A stretch of DNA of 5,443 nucleotides, taken from the NCBI GenBank assembly GCA_003455605.1, contig DMQR01000051.1:1-5443 (forward strand), given 5' to 3'. This document shows, piece after piece, positions 1 through 5,443 of this stretch. Numbering within the stretch: the first letter of the stretch is position 1; every line of letters begins with the position of its first letter. The notes below the pieces were generated by a model. It was not told where the DNA came from. It did no database searches and saw nothing but the letters and a program-made list of their open reading frames with translations. This DNA comes from Cryomorphaceae bacterium (GTDB lineage: Bacteria; Bacteroidota; Bacteroidia; Flavobacteriales; Schleiferiaceae). The position numbers were made by a program, and so were the translations under genes.

Positions 1-1059
1 GATGCCGTTAGTGCTATTCCTTTCGCTCGATTACGTCGCGAGAATAAGGCGTGGCGATTCGCCGGAATAAAATTAGCCCTCATTTTGTCCAATGTTGCCA
101 TAAACTTGTATATTTTCCTCCCGGCCTACTGGGAGCAGCACGGTTCTGCTGGATGGTGGATGCACGATTTACGTGGGGTGGACTATATTTTTATTGCCAA
201 TTTCTGGGCGTCCCTACTCATGTTTGGGCTGCTTATTCCAACCTTGTTCCCGCTCAAGCTGAATTTAGAAGTAAAGTATGTGCGCACTTTGTTGGCCTTT
301 GGCTGGCCCTTGCTCGTGGGCGGGTTGGCCGGGATTGCCAATGAGATGCTCGACCGCCAATTATTGAAATATTTACTGCCCAGAGAGAGTTGGGCCGAAG
401 GAGTGGGCGTTTATGGCGCCGTGTACAAGATTTCCATCTTCTTGATTCTGTTTAATCAAGCATTTCGCTATGCAGCGGAACCATTTTTCTTCCGCAACGC
501 CAAGACCGCCGAGGGCCCCAAGCGCATGGCTAAGGTCATGGAAGGTTTTGCCTGGGTAATGAGCGTGGGATTTGTATTGATTGTTGCGGGGCTGGATTAT
601 CTGAAGTTCTTCATTGACGAGAAATTCTGGGTTGGATTGTACCTAGTTCCCATCCTTTTATTGGCCAACGTCATTCTCGGCATCAACACCAACCTCAATG
701 TGTGGTACAAAGTTAGCGACAAAACACGCTACGGCATTTACATCACTTTTGTTGGCTTGGCAGTGACAATCATAGGAAATATCAGCTTGATTCCGACCAT
801 GGGTATTTTGGGCGCCGCCATCACCACCTTGATGGCGTATATCGCCATGTTCTTAGCTAGCTTGTGGTGGGGGCAAAAGCACTATCGTGTGCCCTATAAT
901 TGGACGAAATTAAGCATCTACGTCCTCGGCGCTACAGCCACCGTTTTCCTCATTCATTACACCGGAATCGAATCTGTAGTTAAACTCGCCATTGGCGTAG
1001 TGTATCTCCTGGTAATGTTCATGGCCGAACGCCGTGGGCTCTTTAACTTCGCACGATAG
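1..1059 (+). CDS. Wzx-type polysaccharide flippase, 5'-partial
   Basis: The reading frame is open from base 1 with no stop, so this is the C-terminal 352 residues of a longer protein; the TTG at 85 is an internal codon, not the start. The fragment is strongly hydrophobic, with about ten likely membrane helices (roughly fragment residues 22-42, 62-83, 97-115, 138-158, 182-200, 211-230, 245-262, 266-288, 303-320 and 325-342). The opening DAVSAIPFARLR and the FRYAAEPFFFRNAK segment (residues 155-168) resemble the Bacteroidota lipopolysaccharide/oligosaccharide flippase family of the MOP superfamily. Members are usually near 480-490 residues, so about 130 are missing upstream. The family moves lipid-linked glycans across the inner membrane; the substrate here cannot be read from sequence. 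The amber stop lies flush against, and in frame with, the dut start. Family assignment is from recalled patterns. Confidence 0.88.
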   Translation, partial: DAVSAIPFARLRRENKAWRFAGIKLALILSNVAINLYIFLPAYWEQHGSAGWWMHDLRGVDYIFIANFWASLLMFGLLIPTLFPLKLNLEVKYVRTLLAFGWPLLVGGLAGIANEMLDRQLLKYLLPRESWAEGVGVYGAVYKISIFLILFNQAFRYAAEPFFFRNAKTAEGPKRMAKVMEGFAWVMSVGFVLIVAGLDYLKFFIDEKFWVGLYLVPILLLANVILGINTNLNVWYKVSDKTRYGIYITFVGLAVTIIGNISLIPTMGILGAAITTLMAYIAMFLASLWWGQKHYRVPYNWTKLSIYVLGATATVFLIHYTGIESVVKLAIGVVYLLVMFMAERRGLFNFAR

Positions 1060-1494
1060 ATGAAAATCAAAGTACACTATAGCGGCAAGCACGCCTTACC
1101 ACAGTTTGAAACCACACAAAGCGCGGGCATGGACCTTCGTGCCAATGTCGACGCGCCTGTGGTCTTACAACCTGGCGACCGGGCACTCATTCCTACGGGC
1201 ATTAAAATGGCCTTGCCGGACGGGTACGAAGCGCAGATTCGTCCGCGTTCGGGGTTGGCGTACAAGCACGGCATTACCGTGTTAAACAGCCCGGGTACCA
1301 TTGATGCAGATTACCGCGGCGACGTGGGCGTACTGCTAATTAACCATGGACGGGAAGCGTTCACCATTGATGACGGCATGCGCGTTGCGCAGATGGTCGT
1401 GGTACAATATTCGCAATTCGAGTGGGAATCTGTTGAAGATCTAGACAAGACAGTGCGCGGTGCTGGCGGCTTTGGTAGTACAGGAAAACAATAA
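1060..1494 (+). CDS. dut: dUTP diphosphatase (dUTPase)
   Basis: This 144-residue protein is complete and of normal length for the trimeric all-beta dUTPase family. It hydrolyses dUTP to dUMP and pyrophosphate, keeping uracil out of DNA and feeding dTMP synthesis in the cytoplasm. All five motifs are visible in order: AGMDLRA (22-28), RPRSGLA (61-67), the [10 protein letters not shown] segment (78-87), GMRVAQ (106-111) and [10 protein letters not shown] (133-142). By family analogy Asp82 is the general base, Tyr85 stacks on the deoxyribose, and the C-terminal Gly-rich motif closes over the nucleotide in trans. The ATG follows the flippase TAG with zero spacing and has no Shine-Dalgarno sequence, as is usual in Bacteroidota. 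It sits in an envelope gene block, a recurring placement in Flavobacteriia as far as I recall. No key residue is missing. Confidence 0.97.
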   Translation: MKIKVHYSGKHALPQFETTQSAGMDLRANVDAPVVLQPGDRALIPTGIKMALPDGYEAQIRPRSGLAYKHGITVLNSPGTIDADYRGDVGVLLINHGREAFTIDDGMRVAQMVVVQYSQFEWESVEDLDKTVRGAGGFGSTGKQ

Positions 1495-1507
1495 ACCCAA
1501 ATATTCT

Positions 1508-2515
1508 ATGAAAATTATCGTCCCCATGGCAGGTAGAGGCTCGCGATTGCGTCCACACACCTTAACTGTGCCAAAACCCTTAATCCCTATTGCAGGAAAG
1601 CCTATCGTTCAGCGGTTAGTGGAGGATATTGTTAGTGTATGTGGCGATAAGAAGGTGGATGAGATTGCCTTTATCATTGGCGATTTTGGCGACCAAGCTG
1701 AAACGGATCTGAAGAAGGTCGCAGAGAATTTAGGCGCTAAGGGCAGCATCTATTACCAGGACAAACCGCTGGGAACGGCACACGCCATTCACTGTGCTGC
1801 GGATAGCATGGACGATGAGATTGTCGTGGCCTTTGCAGATACGCTGTTCCGCGCAGATTTTACCCTTGATACGGAAGCAGATTCAGTGATTTGGGTAAAA
1901 CAGGTGGAAGATCCTTCCGCTTTTGGTGTGGTCCAATTCGCTGAAGACGGTACCATCAACAATTTCGTTGAAAAGCCACAAGAATTCGTGTCGGATTTGG
2001 CCATCATCGGAATCTACTACTTCAAGGACGGTCCGGGATTGCGCAAGGAATTGAAATACCTCCTCGACAACAACATCATGGAAAAGGGCGAGTACCAATT
2101 AACCAATGCATTGAGCTCCCTGCTCAATCAAGGCAAAGTCTTCAAGCCCGGAACTGTAAACGATTGGATGGACTGCGGAAACAAGGCCATCGCCGTTGAG
2201 ACCAACAGCAAAATGTTGGGCTACCTCAAGGGCAAAGCTGAGCTTCGCGGCGCGAACATCACCTTAGAAAATTCCACTATTATCGAACCTTGCTACATCG
2301 GATCCAATGTTGTGTTGAAGAATGCGACAGTTGGACCGAACGTGAGCTTGGGCGAGAATTGTGTGGTGGAAGATGCGGGAATTGAGGGATCGTTGATTCA
2401 GACAAATTCAACCATAACTAATATTAATCTAAAAGATAGCATGATAGGCAATCACACCCATGTGAACGGACAATGGAGTTCGCTATCTTTAGGAGATTAC
2501 TCAAGAATGGACTAA
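1508..2515 (+). CDS. Sugar-phosphate nucleotidyltransferase with C-terminal beta-helix
   Basis: This 335-residue enzyme of the COG1208/NTP_transferase family should join a sugar 1-phosphate to a nucleoside triphosphate, giving an NDP-sugar for envelope glycans. The N-terminal Rossmann-like domain carries GRGSRLRPHT followed by VPKPL (9-25), which binds the NTP. Further matches are PLGTAHAI (87-94), FADTLF with likely metal ligand Asp111 (109-114), FGVV (139-142), VEKP (154-157), GEYQLTNA (194-201) and DWMDCG (219-224). From about residue 248 to 320, repeated IGSNV, VGPNV and IGNHT patterns indicate left-handed beta-helix coils. The sugar and the nucleotide (dTTP, GTP, UTP or CTP) cannot be told from sequence. 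I chose ATG 1508, where the protein begins with MKIIVPMAG as the family does; an in-frame GTG at 1460 would add 16 unrelated residues inside dut. The start follows a 13-base AT-rich gap without a Shine-Dalgarno sequence. Confidence 0.93.
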   Translation: MKIIVPMAGRGSRLRPHTLTVPKPLIPIAGKPIVQRLVEDIVSVCGDKKVDEIAFIIGDFGDQAETDLKKVAENLGAKGSIYYQDKPLGTAHAIHCAADSMDDEIVVAFADTLFRADFTLDTEADSVIWVKQVEDPSAFGVVQFAEDGTINNFVEKPQEFVSDLAIIGIYYFKDGPGLRKELKYLLDNNIMEKGEYQLTNALSSLLNQGKVFKPGTVNDWMDCGNKAIAVETNSKMLGYLKGKAELRGANITLENSTIIEPCYIGSNVVLKNATVGPNVSLGENCVVEDAGIEGSLIQTNSTITNINLKDSMIGNHTHVNGQWSSLSLGDYSRMD

Positions 2516-4161
2516 TGCAGAAATGGCTAGTCGCCGTCCAGGCGCTTCTTTTTTCAGCAACCTTATTTGCTCAGGGCCCTTCGCAAGAGGGGCCTTCTGC
2601 ATTAAGCAACACCTACTATAAGGCGGAGACCTACCGCCTTACTGGGCGTGTGGTGCTGGCGATGGAGGCGTACGAAAAATTGGCCCAAAGTGACGAATAT
2701 GCGGAGGCCGCACATTACCAGCTGGCAAGATTAAACTTTGAGCAGGGCTCTTTTTATCCTGCCTTCCAATATGCCAGCAATGGGGCGGCACTGTTTCCAG
2801 AGAACACCTGGATGCTTCGGCTCAAGGCGCAATGCGCGAAACAATTGGGCGATACCAAGAGTGCTGGGACGGCCTTTGAAGCTTTGGCGGAGTTGCAACC
2901 CGGGCAGCCGGAATACCTCTTTGATGCCTTTAAGGTGTACCTGCAGGGTAATGCCCTTGAGGATGCGTTGAGGGTGCTAAATAAAGTGTCGCGTGAGTAT
3001 GGGACCACACCGGAATTGGTGAGCGATCAGGTCAGTATACACTTGCAACAAAATGATACGAAGAGTGCGGAGAAGGTCTTGGTGGCCGCGGTGAAGGAGC
3101 ATCCCAGTGTACCGGAATATTATGGGTTATTAAGCCAATTCTACGACGGAATCGGCAAGGGTAAAAACGCTATTAAGCTGCTGGAAAAGGCGGTGGAGCG
3201 GTTCCCCTTAAATGGGGCGCTGCACATGGAATTGGCCCGGATATCACAACGCTATAGCAAAACGGCGCAGGCCATGTACCACATGGAGCAGGGTTTGGTG
3301 CTAGACGGTGTGCCTCTCAAAGACTTGATGCCTGTGGCCCTCAGTATTTATCAAAACAGGGGAGATCCGGAATTTGGAGCGCTCTTTGAGCGTGTATTTC
3401 CAGTTCTAGAAAAGAAGTACGAGGGCACCTTACCGTTTACCTTGTTCCAAGCGGAAATCTATCTTCAAGAGGAGCGCTACCAGGAGGCGATGGAGAGGTA
3501 TATGGAAGCCATAGAATTGGACCCTAAAAATTATGAGCTCTATCAAATAGCCTATGCGATCAGCACTGAAACAGAGGATTGGCGATGTGGATTACTCATT
3601 CTAACCCTTATCGAACTCAACTTTCAAGACCAAGGGGAAATCATGGATGCCCTGGCCTACGAGTTCTACTCCATCAAGTCTTGGGAGTCCTGTGCTAGAG
3701 TGGCATTGGAGCGTGCCGCACTGACCTTGGACCCAGAAATGGCGAGCGGTCTGTATGCACTGGCGGGAACTGCATTGTTCCAATTAGATTCTGTGCAGCC
3801 CGGCTCTGAGGCCTATGAAAAGGCTTTAGCCCTAGACCGCAGCGCCGCCAACCTCAATAACTACGCCTGGGACCTTGCGACCCATGATATAAACATAGAA
3901 TATGCCCTCGCTTTGACCCAAGAATCCAACGACCTCCAAACCCTTGAACCGACCTATTTAGATACTTGGGCATGGGTATTGTATAAATTGGGACGGTACG
4001 ACGAAGCTCGGGAGAAAATTAAGGTAGCTTTACAACTGCTGAGAACCACCCCCGATGCTGTGATTTATCGCCATGCCGCGGCCATTGAAGAGGCCGCCGG
4101 CAATAGCGTACAAGCAAAGGAGTACCGAAACAAAGCAAAGGCATTGAACGGCGTAAAATGA
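2515..4161 (+). CDS. Exported tetratricopeptide repeat protein
   Basis: This 548-residue protein starts with a short basic n-region and hydrophobic core ending ATLFAQ (residues 15-20), a typical Bacteroidota signal peptide with probable cleavage near residue 19, so it should act in the periplasm. The rest is almost all helical TPR-like repeats. Clear units lie near 35-68, 69-102, 103-136, 200-232, 308-341 (YQEAMERYMEAIELDPKN at 322-339) and 483-516 (YKLGRYDEAREKIKVAL at 490-506). The LNNYAWDLA (447-455) and PTYLDTWAWVLY (479-490) segments resemble the conserved C-terminus of the flavobacterial TPR protein found at this locus. No catalytic motif is visible; it is probably a protein-binding scaffold, partner unknown. 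The ATG shares one base with the upstream stop (TAATG), and the end overlaps the lipoprotein start by four bases. The AGGAG at 2491 is too far upstream to act as a normal ribosome site. Confidence 0.92.
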   Translation: MQKWLVAVQALLFSATLFAQGPSQEGPSALSNTYYKAETYRLTGRVVLAMEAYEKLAQSDEYAEAAHYQLARLNFEQGSFYPAFQYASNGAALFPENTWMLRLKAQCAKQLGDTKSAGTAFEALAELQPGQPEYLFDAFKVYLQGNALEDALRVLNKVSREYGTTPELVSDQVSIHLQQNDTKSAEKVLVAAVKEHPSVPEYYGLLSQFYDGIGKGKNAIKLLEKAVERFPLNGALHMELARISQRYSKTAQAMYHMEQGLVLDGVPLKDLMPVALSIYQNRGDPEFGALFERVFPVLEKKYEGTLPFTLFQAEIYLQEERYQEAMERYMEAIELDPKNYELYQIAYAISTETEDWRCGLLILTLIELNFQDQGEIMDALAYEFYSIKSWESCARVALERAALTLDPEMASGLYALAGTALFQLDSVQPGSEAYEKALALDRSAANLNNYAWDLATHDINIEYALALTQESNDLQTLEPTYLDTWAWVLYKLGRYDEAREKIKVALQLLRTTPDAVIYRHAAAIEEAAGNSVQAKEYRNKAKALNGVK

Positions 4162-4913
4162 TAAGGAGGAATAGAGCACATAAATCTTGGTTAAGGCACG
4201 GAATCACCGTGCTTTCTGCGATGCTTTTGTTAGCCAGCTGTGGCAAGCCTATTACTCCTGAAAATCCGATTAAACGCGAGAAGATCAACGACGGCGTCAA
4301 CAAGAAAATCCTACTCGATGATAAGTTCCCATGGGCGCAGAGTTTCGCTCGAATCACGGCCTACGCGCCGGATGGGGAGCAGCGTTTCAAGGTCCAAATA
4401 CGTTCTAGACAAGATAGCATCCTCTGGACCGCTATCAGTGACGATATGATAGGCCTTCGTGTGGGAAAATGTATCGTAATAGAAGACAGTGCTGCATTTA
4501 CCTCGACGCTTCTAGGATTAGACTGGACGGGATCCGCCTCTGATCTAGCTGGAGTTACCGGCATAGAGGTGCCCTTCCAATATTTGAATAGAATTATGCG
4601 GGGCCAATTAATTGGTTGGGACAACGCCCTCAAGTATAAGTTCAACGCAGACCGAGATTTGTGGATGAGCGAATATGAATTGGGGCCACAACGCAATGTG
4701 AAAGTTGCTTTAAATCGCGAACTCTATCTAGCAGAGCTCATCATTCATGACCCTGTGGAAATAGCGCATATCAAGTACTTCGAATATGACGAACGAACAC
4801 GATACCCAAAAAAGATTGAGTTGACCCTAGTTTCACGGCCAGAATATAAGGTCATCATCGACATCTCGGACATCCGTACTGAAGGCCCGTATAATACTCC
4901 ATTTAGTTTCTAA
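4158..4913 (+). CDS. DUF4292-type lipoprotein, probable LolB-like fold
   Basis: The 251-residue product has a basic n-region (MIRRNRAHKSWLRHG), a hydrophobic stretch and lipobox LASC with acylated Cys28, so it is a lipoprotein. The residues after it (GKPITPENP) lack the run of acidic residues of the Bacteroidota surface-export signal, so it probably faces the periplasm, in the outer membrane. The mature part alternates short hydrophobic strands, for example FARITAYA (63-70), DSILWTAIS (86-94) and KVIIDIS (231-237), as in the LolA/LolB half-barrel. The segments EDSAAFTS (109-116) and FQYLNRIMRGQLIG (140-153) match my recollection of DUF4292. Length is normal for that family. No enzymatic function is indicated; lipid or lipoprotein binding is inferred from fold. 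ATG 4158 is chosen because the in-frame GTG at 4209 would remove the basic n-region. It overlaps the TPR stop by four bases (ATGA), which suggests coupled translation. Confidence 0.8.
   Translation: MIRRNRAHKSWLRHGITVLSAMLLLASCGKPITPENPIKREKINDGVNKKILLDDKFPWAQSFARITAYAPDGEQRFKVQIRSRQDSILWTAISDDMIGLRVGKCIVIEDSAAFTSTLLGLDWTGSASDLAGVTGIEVPFQYLNRIMRGQLIGWDNALKYKFNADRDLWMSEYELGPQRNVKVALNRELYLAELIIHDPVEIAHIKYFEYDERTRYPKKIELTLVSRPEYKVIIDISDIRTEGPYNTPFSF
4162..4169 (+). promoter_or_regulatory. Shine-Dalgarno-like octamer inside gene start
   Basis: TAAGGAGG, a perfect match to the complement of the standard 16S 3' tail, begins one base after the lipoprotein ATG (4158-4160). No ATG, GTG or TTG follows at normal spacing in any frame, so it does not mark another start. 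It falls on the Ile-Arg-Arg codons of the signal peptide n-region and may simply reflect AGG-AGG arginine codons. Any regulatory role is a guess. Confidence 0.25.
4193..4215 (+). other. Hairpin in lipoprotein signal-peptide coding region
   Basis: Bases 4193-4201 (AAGGCACGG) can pair with 4207-4215 (CCGTGCTTT) as a 9-bp stem with one G-T wobble and a 5-base loop (AATCA). It lies 35-57 bases downstream of the lipoprotein start. The bases after it (CTGCG) are not a T-run, so a Rho-independent terminator is unlikely. By a rough estimate, a stem of this quality is expected about once per window of this size by chance. Confidence 0.3.
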
Positions 4914-5443
4914 TGCGTCGCCTGTTGCTCATAGTGTGCTGTTTGAGCCTTACCATCTCGACCCTCGGGCAAACAAGGGAAGAGTTGCAACGTCAGCGCA
5001 CCCTGTTGCAAGATCAAATAGACTTAGCCAATACCATTTTGGCGAAGACGCAAAGTACACGCCAAGCAAGTATTAATGAATTGCAGACCCTTAACCAAAA
5101 GATTTTTGCGCGCGAACAGCTCATCGCTACTATGGGGCGTCAAATCCGTAACATCAACCGTAACATCACTGCGAAGGAAAAGGAGATTATGGCCCTAACT
5201 GCGCATGTAGACAGTCTAAAAGCAGATTACTCCGAACTCATCCAACTCGCCCAACGTCAACAGCGTCCCACCGATCAAATCCTGTTCATCCTCAGTTCTA
5301 AAAGCTTTTCACAGGCTGCGAAACGTTTACAATACCTCAAAGACATGGCAGGGTTCCGCGCACAACAGGTAGCACAGATCGCCGAGGTACAAAAGGCATT
5401 GGCTAAACAAAAGGACGCGCTGATTCAGCAGAAGGCTGAAAAA
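4913..5443 (+). CDS. EnvC-like murein hydrolase activator, 3'-partial
   Basis: The frame opens at an ATG sharing one base with the upstream stop (TAATG) and stays open to the window edge, giving 177 residues. A signal peptide (MRRLLLIVCCLSLTISTLG, cleavage near 19) is followed by long coiled coil (about 21-115 and 145-177), rich in Gln, Lys, Glu and Leu. Between them is the hinge with ILFILSSKSFSQAAKRLQYL (123-142), a pattern I associate with Bacteroidota EnvC/M23 proteins. The family is about 400 residues with a C-terminal LytM (peptidase M23) domain; that part is beyond the window, so whether it is catalytic or degenerate cannot be judged. EnvC proteins act in the periplasm, turning on amidases that split septal peptidoglycan. 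Cys9 and Cys10 do not form a good lipobox because Val8 sits at -1. A small in-frame tandem repeat lies in the first coiled coil. Confidence 0.87.
   Translation, partial: MRRLLLIVCCLSLTISTLGQTREELQRQRTLLQDQIDLANTILAKTQSTRQASINELQTLNQKIFAREQLIATMGRQIRNINRNITAKEKEIMALTAHVDSLKADYSELIQLAQRQQRPTDQILFILSSKSFSQAAKRLQYLKDMAGFRAQQVAQIAEVQKALAKQKDALIQQKAEK
5146..5168 (+). repeat. 12-base tandem repeat in EnvC-like gene
   Basis: The 11-mer CCGTAACATCA occurs at 5146-5156 and again at 5158-5168, a period of 12 bases that keeps the frame. It encodes the near-duplicate RNIN-RNIT at residues 79-86, inside the first coiled coil. The identity at the DNA level suggests a recent small duplication, although similar residues in a coiled coil could also produce it. 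Confidence 0.7.

Larger units (their letters stand above)
1..5443 (+). other. Putative six-gene envelope operon
   Basis: All six genes lie on the same strand. The junctions are zero bases (flippase/dut), 13 bases (dut/nucleotidyltransferase), a one-base TAATG overlap (nucleotidyltransferase/TPR), a four-base ATGA overlap (TPR/lipoprotein) and a one-base TAATG overlap (lipoprotein/EnvC-like). No terminator-like hairpin or clear Bacteroidota promoter (TTTG, about 19-21 bases, TAnnTTTG) sits at any junction. One transcript beginning upstream of the window is therefore the simplest reading. Its extent on either side is unknown. Confidence 0.75.

Noticed and set aside
85..1059. TTG at 85 as the flippase start
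   Set aside because: The frame is open back to base 1 and the upstream residues (DAVSAIPFARLR) match the family, so the gene simply continues off the left edge.
1460..1507. GTG at 1460 as the nucleotidyltransferase start
   Set aside because: It lies inside dut and adds 16 residues unlike the family; MKIIVPMAG from ATG 1508 is the usual N-terminus.
2461..2491. Possible Bacteroidota promoter before the TPR gene (TGTG, 19 bases, TATCTTTA)
   Set aside because: Each half has one mismatch to TTTG and TAnnTTTG, and it lies in coding sequence; this is close to chance in a 5-kb window.
2491..2496. AGGAGA as ribosome site for the TPR gene
   Set aside because: It ends 18 bases before the ATG, too far for normal use, and the other junctions lack such sites.
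4193..4215. Hairpin as a Rho-independent terminator
   Set aside because: It lies inside a coding region, is followed by CTGCG instead of a T-run, and the operon continues past it.
4019..4357. Minus-strand open frame of 112 codons
   Set aside because: It is antisense to two well-supported genes and shows no recognisable motif or start signal.
4361..4696. Minus-strand open frame of 111 codons
   Set aside because: It is antisense to the lipoprotein gene, whose family features are clear; no independent evidence for a product.
4935..4942. EnvC-like protein as a lipoprotein through Cys9 or Cys10
   Set aside because: The residues before the cysteines do not form a lipobox (Val at -1 of Cys9), and a normal signal-peptidase I site near residue 19 fits better.

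Overview
The window is a single, continuous, plus-strand run of six genes with almost no spacer. The first gene is cut by the left edge and the last by the right edge. The set and order point to Bacteroidota, most likely Flavobacteriales. The order is a Wzx-type flippase, dUTPase (dut), a COG1208-type sugar nucleotidyltransferase, an exported TPR protein, a DUF4292-type lipoprotein and an EnvC-like coiled-coil protein. Further support is the lack of a Shine-Dalgarno sequence at the starts, the signal peptides ending near a Gln (...LFAQ, ...TLGQ), and the flippase motif with FRYAAEPFFF. This assignment comes from recalled family patterns, not from a search. Base composition looks close to half GC by eye.

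Layout. Positions 1-1059 hold the last 352 residues of a membrane flippase. Positions 1060-1494 hold a complete dUTPase with all five family motifs; it starts on the base after the flippase stop and in the same frame. After 13 AT-rich bases, 1508-2515 encodes an NTP-transferase with a C-terminal left-handed beta-helix. Positions 2515-4161 encode a 548-residue secreted TPR protein, and 4158-4913 a 251-residue lipoprotein with a probable LolB-like fold. Positions 4913-5443 encode the first 177 residues of an EnvC-like protein, whose expected LytM/M23 domain lies outside the window. No RNA gene, mobile element, CRISPR array, intergenic terminator or convincing promoter is visible. No gene-free stretch exceeds 13 bases.

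How the genes fit together. Apart from dut, they are all plausibly envelope genes: glycan export, sugar activation, an exported scaffold, an outer-membrane lipoprotein and a peptidoglycan hydrolase activator. Four of the five junctions are flush or overlapping (TAG|ATG, TAATG, ATGA, TAATG), which suggests one transcript and coupled translation. This looks like a standard conserved Bacteroidota block and not a new defence or mobile system. The least understood parts are the TPR protein and the DUF4292 lipoprotein, which may be a candidate acceptor for outer-membrane lipoproteins. Smaller oddities are a perfect Shine-Dalgarno-like octamer just inside the lipoprotein gene followed by a hairpin, and a 12-base in-frame tandem repeat in the EnvC-like gene.
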